This document shows, piece after piece, positions 7,899 through 15,610 of a stretch of 24,670 bases of DNA (position 1 is its first letter; every line of letters begins with the position of its first letter). The position numbers and the translations under genes are program-made. The notes beneath the pieces were generated by a model that saw nothing but the letters and a program-made list of their open reading frames with translations, had not been told where the DNA came from and did no database searches. The stretch lies in NCBI GenBank assembly GCA_945787305.1, contig CALZIH010000037.1, positions 1 to 24,670 on the forward strand. The letters are read 5' to 3'. This DNA comes from an uncultured Desulfobulbaceae bacterium. Lineage in GTDB: Bacteria; Desulfobacterota; Desulfobulbia; Desulfobulbales; Desulfobulbaceae.

Positions 7899-8432
7899 TT
7901 ACAACCAAAGCATCATGGCCTGTTCCAGCGACCTGAATCCCCTTTTTCGATAGAGTTCTCTGCCCGCTTCGCTTGCGTTGAGCTGGACACGACGCAGGCC
8001 GTAGATCCGACAATGCTCAAGGAGCCGATCAATAATCGTTGCGGCAATTCCCTGGCCGCGCATGGCTTTTTCGGTGTAGACACTATGGAGAAAAGCAACC
8101 TCAACGTTTGGGTCCTCAGGAATAGCCACTGTTTTGATAATGGAAACCCCGCCGCTGGCAATGATCTCCTCTTTATATTCCGCAAGCCAGGCTACACAGG
8201 TGCCATCGACAACTTGCTGTTCAAGCTTTTTACATTGTGCCCGTTCAAGGGCCTCAAAATTGACAGGAAATTTTTTAGCAGTTTCGTTCAGCGGAAGAGT
8301 AGAGCAACAGCACCTCGATAGAGTGTTTCCTCCCTTTAACTTGTACATCTCTTCAAACATGAGCCGGTGATGTCGGGCAAGCACTGGGATGTCGGCATCC
8401 ACAGCCCGGCGGTACGACGGCCCTGCTACCAC
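7899..8432 (-). CDS. GNAT family N-acetyltransferase (177 aa)
   Basis: Acetyl-CoA-dependent N-acetyltransferase fold. The CoA-binding motif is seen in AFLHSVYTEKAMRGQGIA (R..GQGIA), followed by a helix and the C-terminal NASEAGRELYRKRGF typical of GNATs. The start is GTG at 8432, with GAGGG five bases upstream inside the end of the mutase gene; the reading frames overlap by 7 bases, implying translational coupling. An unusual Cys triplet lies at residues 41-43, in the substrate-side region. The substrate cannot be read from sequence. Its place in the propionate operon makes control of an acyl-CoA synthetase by lysine acylation an attractive but unproven idea. Confidence 0.85.
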   Translation of the reverse strand: MVAGPSYRRAVDADIPVLARHHRLMFEEMYKLKGGNTLSRCCCSTLPLNETAKKFPVNFEALERAQCKKLEQQVVDGTCVAWLAEYKEEIIASGGVSIIKTVAIPEDPNVEVAFLHSVYTEKAMRGQGIAATIIDRLLEHCRIYGLRRVQLNASEAGRELYRKRGFRSLEQAMMLWL

Positions 8433-10078
8433 TGACGCCCTCGATACTCGCCAAAAACACCGCGCAACACATTACAGATTTCCCCCAGGGAACCGTAGGC
8501 CCGGACAGCGGTCAGAACCGGCTCCATAAGGTTTCGATCCTCGCGGGCTGCACGTTCCAAATCAGCCAGTGCTTGCTCCACCCTGGTTTGATCGCGATCC
8601 CTCTTGATGCCCTGCAGCCTGGCCACCTGTTCATCCTCCACCTGCGGATCAACCCGCATGACAGGCACCGCATCTTCCTCTTCCACTTGAAAATCATTCA
8701 CCCCGACAATGACCCGCTCTCCTTTTTCCACTTCCTGTTGATACTGATAGGCTGCATCTTCGATCTGGGAGGCAATAAATCCGTTTTCAATACAGGAAAC
8801 CACACCACCGGCCTCGTCAATCCGGTTGATCAGTTCGACGGCCTCCTGCTCAATGGTATCGGTGAGCTGCTCAATGAAATAGGAACCGGCAAGGGGATCG
8901 ATGGTATCCGCCACCCCGGACTCATGGGCGATGATCTGCTGGGTACGCAGGGCGGTTCGCACCGAATCTTCGGTGGGCAGGGACAGCGCCTCATCCCTGG
9001 AATTGGTATGCAGGGATTGAGTGCCGCCCAGGACAGCAGCCAACGCCTGGATGGTAACCCGGACAATATTATTATCGACCTGCTGGGCAGTGAGGGTGTT
9101 ACCGGCGGTCTGGGTATGAAAACGCAACATCTGCGACCTGGCATCAGTGGTCCCGAAACGCTCTTTCATTATCCTGGCCCAGAGCCTGCGGGCGGCGCGG
9201 AACTTGGCGACCTCCTCCAGAAGATTAGAGGAGGCGTTAAAGAAAAAGGCCAACCTCCGGGCAAAGACATCAAGCTCAAGTCCCGCATCCAAGGCTGTCT
9301 GCACATAGGTCAAACCATTAGCCAGGGTAAAGGCCACCTCCTGGCCGGCCGTAGATCCCGCCTCGCGGATATGATAGCCGGAAATGGAAATGGTGTTAAA
9401 AAGCGGAGCCTGCTCGGCGCACCACTGAAAAATATTTGTAATCAAGCGCAGGGAAGGACGGGGAGGGAAGATATAGGTACCGCGGGCCACATATTCCTTG
9501 AGAATATCGTTTTGAATGGTGCCGCGTAATTTATCCGCAGTCACTCCCTGTTTTTCTGCAACAGCGACGTACATGGCCAACAAGACCATGGCCGGCGAGT
9601 TGATGGTCATGGAGGTGGAGATCGTATCCAACGGAATCTGATCAAACAGGACTTCCATATCGGCCAGGGTATCGATGGCCACGCCAACCTTCCCCACCTC
9701 ACCTAATGATATGGAATCGTCGGAATCGTATCCGATCTGGGTGGGCAGGTCAAAGGCAATGGAAAGTCCGGTCTGCCCCTGGGCAAGAAGATAGCGATAG
9801 CGCTCGTTGGAGGCTGCGGCTGTGGAAAAACCGGCATATTGACGCATGGTCCAGAACCTTCCCCGATACATGGTGGGTTGTACGCCACGGGTAAAGGGAA
9901 AGCGGCCGGGAAAAGCAAGCTCATCGAGATACTTCTGGTCAATGTGTTCCGGTACCGCCAGTCGATTGACCGGGCGGCCGCCGTGGGTGGCAAATTGTTC
10001 TCTCCGCTCCGGAAAACGATCAAGACTGTTTTTGAGCTCGTTTTCCTGCCAGGATTTCAGTTTGTTTTGCAATGTCAT
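8426..10078 (-). CDS. mcmA1: methylmalonyl-CoA mutase, catalytic (large) subunit
   Basis: 550-residue TIM-barrel chain of a two-part adenosylcobalamin-dependent mutase, converting (R)-methylmalonyl-CoA to succinyl-CoA. Substrate-channel residues are visible in TMYRGRFWTMRQYAGF (from 69), IAFDLPTQIGYDSDD (107-121) and SISGYHIREAGS, with His236. The cobalamin-binding domain is absent and is supplied by the separate 136-residue gene at 10999-11409, the arrangement common in archaea and many anaerobes. The start lies six bases after the meaB stop and the end overlaps the GNAT gene. Isobutyryl-CoA or ethylmalonyl-CoA mutase is possible, but the carboxylase, epimerase and succinyl-CoA ligase neighbours support methylmalonyl-CoA. 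Confidence 0.94.
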   Translation of the reverse strand: MTLQNKLKSWQENELKNSLDRFPERREQFATHGGRPVNRLAVPEHIDQKYLDELAFPGRFPFTRGVQPTMYRGRFWTMRQYAGFSTAAASNERYRYLLAQGQTGLSIAFDLPTQIGYDSDDSISLGEVGKVGVAIDTLADMEVLFDQIPLDTISTSMTINSPAMVLLAMYVAVAEKQGVTADKLRGTIQNDILKEYVARGTYIFPPRPSLRLITNIFQWCAEQAPLFNTISISGYHIREAGSTAGQEVAFTLANGLTYVQTALDAGLELDVFARRLAFFFNASSNLLEEVAKFRAARRLWARIMKERFGTTDARSQMLRFHTQTAGNTLTAQQVDNNIVRVTIQALAAVLGGTQSLHTNSRDEALSLPTEDSVRTALRTQQIIAHESGVADTIDPLAGSYFIEQLTDTIEQEAVELINRIDEAGGVVSCIENGFIASQIEDAAYQYQQEVEKGERVIVGVNDFQVEEEDAVPVMRVDPQVEDEQVARLQGIKRDRDQTRVEQALADLERAAREDRNLMEPVLTAVRAYGSLGEICNVLRGVFGEYRGRQW

Positions 10079-10084
10079 GGGCTC

Positions 10085-10999
10085 TTACTCGCCATCCAGT
10101 GTCTGCAGCAACTGCCGTGCAGCCTGCTGCGGCTCTATACTTTGTAAAGGGGTTGTCGCCAGCTTGGCCTGCAGTCTGACGCGTACCAGCTCCATTGCCC
10201 AGTCAAGGGTTTCCGAGGCAAAGGATCGGTTACGCCGCTCCTGCAGGCGTCCGTCTTGCCTGTATAATTCTTCAAACAGAAATATGCGTTCCAGCAGGGT
10301 AGCAACACCGGTTCCTTCACTGGCCACCGTCGTACATATGCGCTGTTCTTTATCCTGTGGATCTGAAAAGACTGTGCCCATATCCAGCTGCAGCTTTTTT
10401 GCACCAAGTTGATCCGCTTTGTTCACCACCAGCAAATCAGCCACTTCCAGTATCCCCGCCTTCATCGCCTGAATATCATCACCAAACCCTGGAGCCAGAA
10501 CCAGAGCGGTCAAGTCTGCCAAACGGCAGATGTCCATTTCCGACTGGCCGATTCCAACGGTTTCCAGAATAACGACCCGGCAACCTGATGCAGCCATGAT
10601 TCGAGCAGTGGCCCCGGCCGAAGCGCAAAGTCCGCCCAAACGACCACGGGTTGCCATGGAACGGATCACCACGTCCCTATCCAGGGCATGCTCCATCATG
10701 CGAATACGGTCACCGAGCAGGGCTCCACCTGATATAGGCGAGGAGGGGTCAATGGCTATTATGCCGACCCGTATTTTCCTTTGCCGCAGCTCTCCAACCA
10801 GTCGATCGGTCAGGGTGGATTTCCCTGCTCCAGGCGGTCCGGTCAGGCCAAGGATCAGGACATCTTCTATACGCTGCCGGTCAAGTCCTGCAAGGATTTG
10901 CGCCGCTTCTCCTTCCTGATTTTCGACCAGGGTGATCGCCCGGGCAATTGCACGCGGCTCCCCGTCATGCAATTGTTGCAGCAGCAACGAAATGTCCAT
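10085..10999 (-). CDS. meaB: MeaB/ArgK-type G-protein chaperone of the mutase
   Basis: 304-residue P-loop GTPase that gates cobalamin loading and protects methylmalonyl-CoA mutase from inactivation. The Walker A motif GPPGAGKS is at residues 54-61, followed by IAIDPSSPISGGALLGDRIRM, VILETVGIGQSE and VVNKAD, all MeaB/ArgK signatures. The start was set at the ATG at 10999, which overlaps the stop of the B12-binding subunit as TAATG and has CGGAGGT directly upstream; the frame stays open ten codons further upstream, but the overlap and SD argue against using that. Placement between the two mutase subunits makes the role clear. Confidence 0.94.
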   Translation of the reverse strand: MDISLLLQQLHDGEPRAIARAITLVENQEGEAAQILAGLDRQRIEDVLILGLTGPPGAGKSTLTDRLVGELRQRKIRVGIIAIDPSSPISGGALLGDRIRMMEHALDRDVVIRSMATRGRLGGLCASAGATARIMAASGCRVVILETVGIGQSEMDICRLADLTALVLAPGFGDDIQAMKAGILEVADLLVVNKADQLGAKKLQLDMGTVFSDPQDKEQRICTTVASEGTGVATLLERIFLFEELYRQDGRLQERRNRSFASETLDWAMELVRVRLQAKLATTPLQSIEPQQAARQLLQTLDGE

Positions 11000-11409
11000 T
11001 ACCTCCGTTGCTCGTGATGGCGAGCACAAGCGTCCTCAAAGGCTCCGATTATACGCTCAACCGGGGTACCCGGGGTAAATATCTTTCTGATGCCGGCCTC
11101 TTCCATGACGCGTATATCCTCATCCGGGATGATCCCCCCGCCAAGAACCGGTATGTCTGCCCCGCCGGCACGGGCAAGCGCCTCAACCACAGCTGGAAAC
11201 AGACGCAAATGGCCGCCGGACATGGAGGAAAGCCCAACCGCTGCTACATCTTCCTGTACAGCAGCCGCTGCAATTTCATCCGGCGTGCGGCGAATGCCGG
11301 TATAGATAACTTCAAACCCCGCATCCCTCAGCGCACGGGCAATAAATTTTGCCCCACGATCATGCCCGTCCAGACCGGGCTTGCCGATCAACACCCTATA
11401 TTGTCCCAT
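10999..11409 (-). CDS. mcmA2: methylmalonyl-CoA mutase, B12-binding (small) subunit
   Basis: 136-residue cobalamin-binding domain protein. The DxHxxG motif is present as LDGHDRG, with His16 as the lower cobalt ligand. GLSSMSGGH and VLGGGIIPDED, which follow in the Rossmann-like fold, are also characteristic. It partners with the catalytic subunit at 8426-10078. Its stop overlaps the start of meaB by one base. Upstream lies a 122-nt gap after the shortened sucD, containing a 5-bp hairpin but no gene. Confidence 0.94.
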   Translation of the reverse strand: MGQYRVLIGKPGLDGHDRGAKFIARALRDAGFEVIYTGIRRTPDEIAAAAVQEDVAAVGLSSMSGGHLRLFPAVVEALARAGGADIPVLGGGIIPDEDIRVMEEAGIRKIFTPGTPVERIIGAFEDACARHHEQRR

Positions 11410-11531
11410 CGCTATGTCCTATGCCGGTTTAAGACCGTTGTTAACAGGTACATCCGGAACCGCTGGTAGTGACCAGTCCCAGAGATCTATGTGTCAAATG
11501 CATCCCAATCAAGCCGGGCCATGAAGGACCT
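11410..11531 (-). other. intergenic gap after truncated sucD
   Basis: 122 bases, close to the length needed for the roughly 40 C-terminal residues that SucD lacks. I translated it in all three forward frames of the sucD strand and found no trace of the expected GAIISGGKGTA segment. It contains a perfect short hairpin, CTGGT-AGTG-ACCAG (about 11463-11476 on the + strand). Confidence 0.6.
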
Positions 11532-12287
11532 TTAAAACACTTCGGCATGTCCCATCCTTCGCCCTGGTGGCGCCGTCAAACCGGCAATAAAGCCGACCAC
11601 CGGAATTTCCAGGTTGTCACGGATAAAGGTGGCCGCGTCTTCCTCTGCACTACCGCCGATCTCACCGACCATAACCAGACCAGAGGTTTCTGTGTCGGCG
11701 GCAAAGGCCTGCAGGCAATCGATAAAGCTGGTTCCCACCACCGGATCTCCGCCAATACCGATACAGGTTGATTGACCCAGCCCCTGGGCGGTGAGTTGAT
11801 GGACCACCTCATAGGTCAGGGTTCCTGAACGGGAAATAACACCGATACCGCCCGGTGTGTGGATCGGCCCGGGCATGATCCCTACCTTGCATTGTCCGGG
11901 GGTTATTATCCCTGGACAATTGGGTCCGATCAAACGACAGGAGCTCATCGTCAGGGCGGTCTTGACCCGAAGCATATCGTGGGCGGGAATTCCCTCGGTA
12001 ATACAGACAATCAAGGCAACGCCGCCATCAACGGCCTCAAGAATGGCATCGGCTGCAAAAGCAGGAGGAACAAAAATCATCGAAGCATTGGCACCGGTTT
12101 CGACCACCGCCTCACGAACCGTATCATAAACCGGAATGGAGTCCACCGTTTGGCCGCCTTTTCCAGGCGTAACCCCGGCAACCACATTGGTCCCGTACGC
12201 CAGGCACTGTTGGGTATGGAAAAGTCCCTCCCGACCGGTGATTCCCTGGACAAGGAGACGGGTAGTGCTATCGACCCAGATACTCAT
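11532..12287 (-). CDS. sucD: succinyl-CoA ligase alpha subunit, C-terminally shortened
   Basis: 251 residues against about 290 in the family. It binds CoA and carries the phosphohistidine of the ADP/GDP-forming ligase, converting succinyl-CoA to succinate with nucleotide triphosphate formation. Visible are the N-terminal Rossmann part with VQGITGREG, GPNCPGIITP, the SRSGTLTYE segment and GRRMGH with the catalytic His at 247. The reading frame stops only four residues later (AEVF, TAA), so the C-terminal helix region following the active-site loop is missing. The start overlaps the sucC stop as ATGA. All other family landmarks are intact. It may be functional with a modified C-terminus, or impaired by a recent rearrangement. 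Confidence 0.88.
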   Translation of the reverse strand: MSIWVDSTTRLLVQGITGREGLFHTQQCLAYGTNVVAGVTPGKGGQTVDSIPVYDTVREAVVETGANASMIFVPPAFAADAILEAVDGGVALIVCITEGIPAHDMLRVKTALTMSSCRLIGPNCPGIITPGQCKVGIMPGPIHTPGGIGVISRSGTLTYEVVHQLTAQGLGQSTCIGIGGDPVVGTSFIDCLQAFAADTETSGLVMVGEIGGSAEEDAATFIRDNLEIPVVGFIAGLTAPPGRRMGHAEVF

Positions 12288-13447
12288 AATTGCCTCGCAA
12301 TGGTGGATATCTTTTCTGCAGCGTCCTGAAGATCAACTGCGGTAATGCAATCGAAGTCGGAATCCGCTAGAATTTTCCGTCCCTCAACCACATTGGTCCC
12401 CTCCATACGGACAACAACCGGTATATTCAGCTCAACTTCCCTGGCCGCCTTGACCACCCCGTCTGCCAACACATCACAACGGAGTATCCCGCCAAAGATA
12501 TTGATCAGGATGGCGGCAACCGAGTCATCGGCAAGCAGAATACGAAAACCGTTCTTGATCATCTCCGTATTGGCTCCGCCACCGACATCAAGAAAATTGG
12601 CGGGTTCACCTCCGGCCTGCTTGATCATGTCCATGGTTGCCATGGCAAGGCCCGCACCGTTAACCATAGTACCGATATTCCCTTCCAGGCGGATATAGTT
12701 AAGATGATGTTTTTTGGCCTCAACTTCAAGGGGATCTTCCTCGGCAGTGTCCTGCAGTTCAATCAGATCCTTATGCCGGAACAGGGCTGTTTCGTCAACC
12801 TCCACCTTGGCGTCGAGCAATATCAGTTGCCCCTCAGTCGTGACGGCCAGGGGGTTGACCTCCGCCAACAGTAGGTCGCGGCTCACCACCAGTTGATAGA
12901 GTTTTTGCAATAGATCGCAACAGGACGCAAATTGAGGGCCGGCTAGTCCGAGGCCAAAGGCAACCCGACGCTGGTGATAAGGCTGCAAACCGAGCAGAGG
13001 GTTAATGCGAATCCGGAGGATCTTCTCCGGGTTCTGCTCGGCAACGTCCTCAATATTCATCCCTCCTTCCGTGGAGGCGATAAGCATAAGGGTTGCCGTG
13101 GCCCGATCCGGAAGAATCGAGAGATACAACTCTTTGCTGATATTCTGCCCCTGCTCGACCAGAACCTTGGAAACCTTATGGCCATGACCACTTGTCTGGG
13201 CAGTCTGCAAAGACATGCCCAGAATAGCGCCTGCGGCGTCACTCGCGTCTTCCCGGTTGCTGACCAGCCTGATGCCCCCGGCTTTGCCGCGGCCACCGGC
13301 GAGCACTTGCGCCTTTATTGCTGAAGGGTAGCCGAGAGTTTCAGCTGCAGCAACGGCATCGCTTACGCTTTCTGCAAGCCGGCCCCTGGGTACCGGCAGG
13401 CCGGCCTGGGCAAAAAGCGCCTTGGCTTGATATTCGTGAAGTTTCAT
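12284..13447 (-). CDS. sucC: succinyl-CoA ligase beta subunit
   Basis: 387 residues, the usual length. ATP-grasp nucleotide-binding domain at the N-terminus (MKLHEYQAKALFAQAG, then KAQVLAGGRGKAGG) and the CoA-ligase domain at the C-terminus (GTMVNGAGLAMATMD, FLDVGGGA, NIFGGILRCD). It forms the alpha-beta enzyme with SucD, four-base overlap ATGA between the two genes. In this cluster it would recover energy from succinyl-CoA formed by the mutase, or act in reverse during fermentative propionate formation. No clear ribosome binding site precedes the ATG at 13447; the 93-nt gap to prpE contains two hairpins. Confidence 0.94.
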   Translation of the reverse strand: MKLHEYQAKALFAQAGLPVPRGRLAESVSDAVAAAETLGYPSAIKAQVLAGGRGKAGGIRLVSNREDASDAAGAILGMSLQTAQTSGHGHKVSKVLVEQGQNISKELYLSILPDRATATLMLIASTEGGMNIEDVAEQNPEKILRIRINPLLGLQPYHQRRVAFGLGLAGPQFASCCDLLQKLYQLVVSRDLLLAEVNPLAVTTEGQLILLDAKVEVDETALFRHKDLIELQDTAEEDPLEVEAKKHHLNYIRLEGNIGTMVNGAGLAMATMDMIKQAGGEPANFLDVGGGANTEMIKNGFRILLADDSVAAILINIFGGILRCDVLADGVVKAAREVELNIPVVVRMEGTNVVEGRKILADSDFDCITAVDLQDAAEKISTIARQL

Positions 13448-13478
13448 AGTTTAGAGCTGGTTAGCTTGAAGTTATTTA

Positions 13479-13539
13479 GGCTGCTAGTTGTGTGGAACTT
13501 TTGCTAACAGCCTTCAGTCTAACAGGCTATTCCCCTGTT
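13479..13539 (-). terminator. two hairpins between prpE and sucC
   Basis: Immediately after the prpE stop (13541-13543) lies a 6-bp hairpin (13521-13526 with 13534-13539, 7-nt loop). A second inverted repeat (13479-13487 with 13504-13512, 8 of 9 paired) follows. Neither is followed by a U-run on the minus strand, so attenuation or mRNA processing is as likely as termination. Confidence 0.35.
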
Positions 13540-13540
13540 G

Positions 13541-15436
13541 TTACTTCTCCGGATATCCCATTTTTTTAAGAAACTCGGTGATCTCGTCAAGAGTTGTCGG
13601 GTCATCGATGGTTGATGGCATCCGATACTCTTTACCGCCGGCAATGGAGCGCATGGTACCACGCAGGATTTTGCCGGATCGGGTCTTGGGAAGACGGGAA
13701 ACAACGGCTGTCTCCCTGTAACAGGCAATGGCGCCGATCTGATTGCGAACCATCTGCACAAGCTCGGCTTTCAATTCCTCTTCATCGCAATCGACTCCGG
13801 CTTTCAGGACAACCAGGCCCAACGGCTTCTGACCTTTTAGCTGATCATCGGTGCCGAAGACCGCACATTCGGCAACTTGGGGGTGAGTGGCAACTACCTC
13901 TTCCATAGCCCCTGTCGAGAGACGGTGACCGGCAATATTAATCACGTCATCGATCCGACCCATGACAAAAACATACCCGTCTTCATCTATATATCCACCA
14001 TCACTGGTTTCATAATAACCAGGGAAGTTTGCCATATAAGAGCTGACAAATCGCTCTTCATTACGCCACAGTGTCGCCAGCGTACCAGGCGGCAGCGGCA
14101 GCTTGACCACGATATTGCCTTCTTGATTCGATCCCAGTTCATTGCCTTCATCATCCAGGATCTTTACATCATAACCGGGTGCCGGCATGGTGGGAGAACC
14201 GGGTTTCACCGGGAACTTTTCAATTCCCATGGGGTTGGCAACAATAGCCCAGGCCGTTTCGGTCTGCCACCAATGGTCAATCACCGGCACATTCAGCAGC
14301 TTCGAGGCCCAATGATAGGTATCGGGGTCCAGTCGTTCTCCAGCAAGAAACAAGGCCTGAAACCCTGAAAGATCATATTGTTTGAGCAGGGCGCCGTCGG
14401 GATCCATTTTCTTGATTGCCCGAAAAGCAGTGGGAGCAGTGAACAGGATCTTGACCTTATGCTGGTTGATCAACCGCCAGAAAGCACCGGCATCGGGGGT
14501 ACCGATAGGTTTACCCTCATAGACAACGGTGGTGCAACCGCTCAATAGCGGACCGTAAACAATATACGAATGACCAACGACCCAGCCCACGTCCGATGCA
14601 GCCCAATACACATCACCAGGCTCCACATTATAGATATTTTTCATGGTCCAGTTAATGGCAACGGCATGACCGCCGTTGTCACGCATAACCCCTTTCGGCA
14701 TCCCTGTGGTGCCGGAAGTATAGAGGATATACAACGGGTCGGTAGCCTGGACCGGCACACAATCCACCGGTTCTGCCTTGGCTACAATTTCCTGCCAGTC
14801 GACATCACGGTCTTTGCCGAGTTCAGCTCGAACAACATCTCGCTGAAAAACAATGCATTTTTCAGGCTTATGACTCGACTGCTCGATGGCTGAATCCACA
14901 AGTGGCTTATAGGCCAACGTCTTTTTCCCTTCTATGGCACCCGAGGCAATGACAATGGCTCTGGGTTGGGCATGATCGATACGGACAGCCAGCTCATTGG
15001 CGGCAAACCCCCCGAAGACCACGGAATGGATGGCACCAAGCCGGGCACAGGCCAACATGGAAACCAGGGCTTCAGGAATCATCGGCATATAGATAATGAC
15101 GGTATCGCCTTTCTGCACACCCTGATCCCGGAGAGCGCCGGCAAAAACAGATACCTGCTGCTGCAGATCGCTGTAGGTAATTTTTCGTATGGTATCGGTT
15201 ACCGGCGAATCGTAGATAATGGCCACCTGTTCGCCTCGGCCCTTTTCCACATGACGATCAACCGCATTGTAGCAGGTGTTCATTTCTCCGCCCCGAAACC
15301 AACGATACAATGGCGGGTTGGATCGATCGAGCACAGTGTCCCACTGCTTATACCAATCAATACCCTTTGCAGCTTCGGCCCAAAACCCTTCCGGATCTTC
15401 AATACTTTTTTTAAACACAGCCTCGTATGCGCCCAT
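13541..15436 (-). CDS. prpE: propionyl-CoA synthetase (AMP-forming acyl-CoA synthetase)
   Basis: 631-residue ANL-family enzyme activating propionate, and probably acetate, with ATP and CoA through an acyl-adenylate. Core motifs are YILYTSGTTGMPKGV, WWQTETAW, the YETSDGGYIDEDGY hinge region and SGKILR, with the catalytic and acylatable Lys at about 589. The N-terminus (YEAVFKKSIEDPEGFW) and the total length match PrpE rather than the longer acetyl-CoA synthetases. The start at 15436 has GAGGAGA five bases upstream. It is the first gene of the minus-strand propionate block and lies divergent from the secretin-like gene. The strict C2/C3 preference cannot be fixed from sequence by eye. Confidence 0.92.
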   Translation of the reverse strand: MGAYEAVFKKSIEDPEGFWAEAAKGIDWYKQWDTVLDRSNPPLYRWFRGGEMNTCYNAVDRHVEKGRGEQVAIIYDSPVTDTIRKITYSDLQQQVSVFAGALRDQGVQKGDTVIIYMPMIPEALVSMLACARLGAIHSVVFGGFAANELAVRIDHAQPRAIVIASGAIEGKKTLAYKPLVDSAIEQSSHKPEKCIVFQRDVVRAELGKDRDVDWQEIVAKAEPVDCVPVQATDPLYILYTSGTTGMPKGVMRDNGGHAVAINWTMKNIYNVEPGDVYWAASDVGWVVGHSYIVYGPLLSGCTTVVYEGKPIGTPDAGAFWRLINQHKVKILFTAPTAFRAIKKMDPDGALLKQYDLSGFQALFLAGERLDPDTYHWASKLLNVPVIDHWWQTETAWAIVANPMGIEKFPVKPGSPTMPAPGYDVKILDDEGNELGSNQEGNIVVKLPLPPGTLATLWRNEERFVSSYMANFPGYYETSDGGYIDEDGYVFVMGRIDDVINIAGHRLSTGAMEEVVATHPQVAECAVFGTDDQLKGQKPLGLVVLKAGVDCDEEELKAELVQMVRNQIGAIACYRETAVVSRLPKTRSGKILRGTMRSIAGGKEYRMPSTIDDPTTLDEITEFLKKMGYPEK

Positions 15437-15473
15437 CGTTTCTCCTCTGCAATAGATTACAGTTTATGGGTTA

Positions 15474-15503
15474 AAGATAAGATATACTGACACTCATTTT
15501 CAA
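15474..15503 (-). promoter_or_regulatory. candidate prpE promoter
   Basis: On the minus strand, TTGAAA (15503-15498) is followed after 18 bases by TATCTT (15479-15474), about 38 bases before the prpE start. It is a moderate sigma-70 match; no other pair in the 174-nt divergent region looked better. Confidence 0.35.
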
Positions 15504-15537
15504 TTGCCGACAATGGTCTATAACCAATTGCTGCCAA
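15501..15537. repeat. direct repeat CAATTGCYGNCAA, possible operator
   Basis: CAATTGCCGACAA (15501-15513) and CAATTGCTGCCAA (15525-15537) match at 11 of 13 positions with a 24-bp period. The first copy overlaps the -35 of the candidate prpE promoter, so a bound protein could repress or activate prpE and the divergent gene. Confidence 0.4.
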
Positions 15538-15610
15538 CCCTACAAGGGGAAGCGATTTCTTTCGGGAATTTTTCTTGTGATCAGAATGAGGCGATGCTAC
15601 ACTACTCAGC

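Noticed and set aside
8573..9529. 318-residue open frame on the + strand
   Set aside because: Antisense to the mutase catalytic subunit; composition (His, Gly, Ile rich) is typical of a mirrored coding frame.
11410..11531. Frameshifted remnant of the SucD C-terminus
   Set aside because: Translation of all three frames showed nothing like the expected Gly-rich GGKGTA segment or C-terminal helix.
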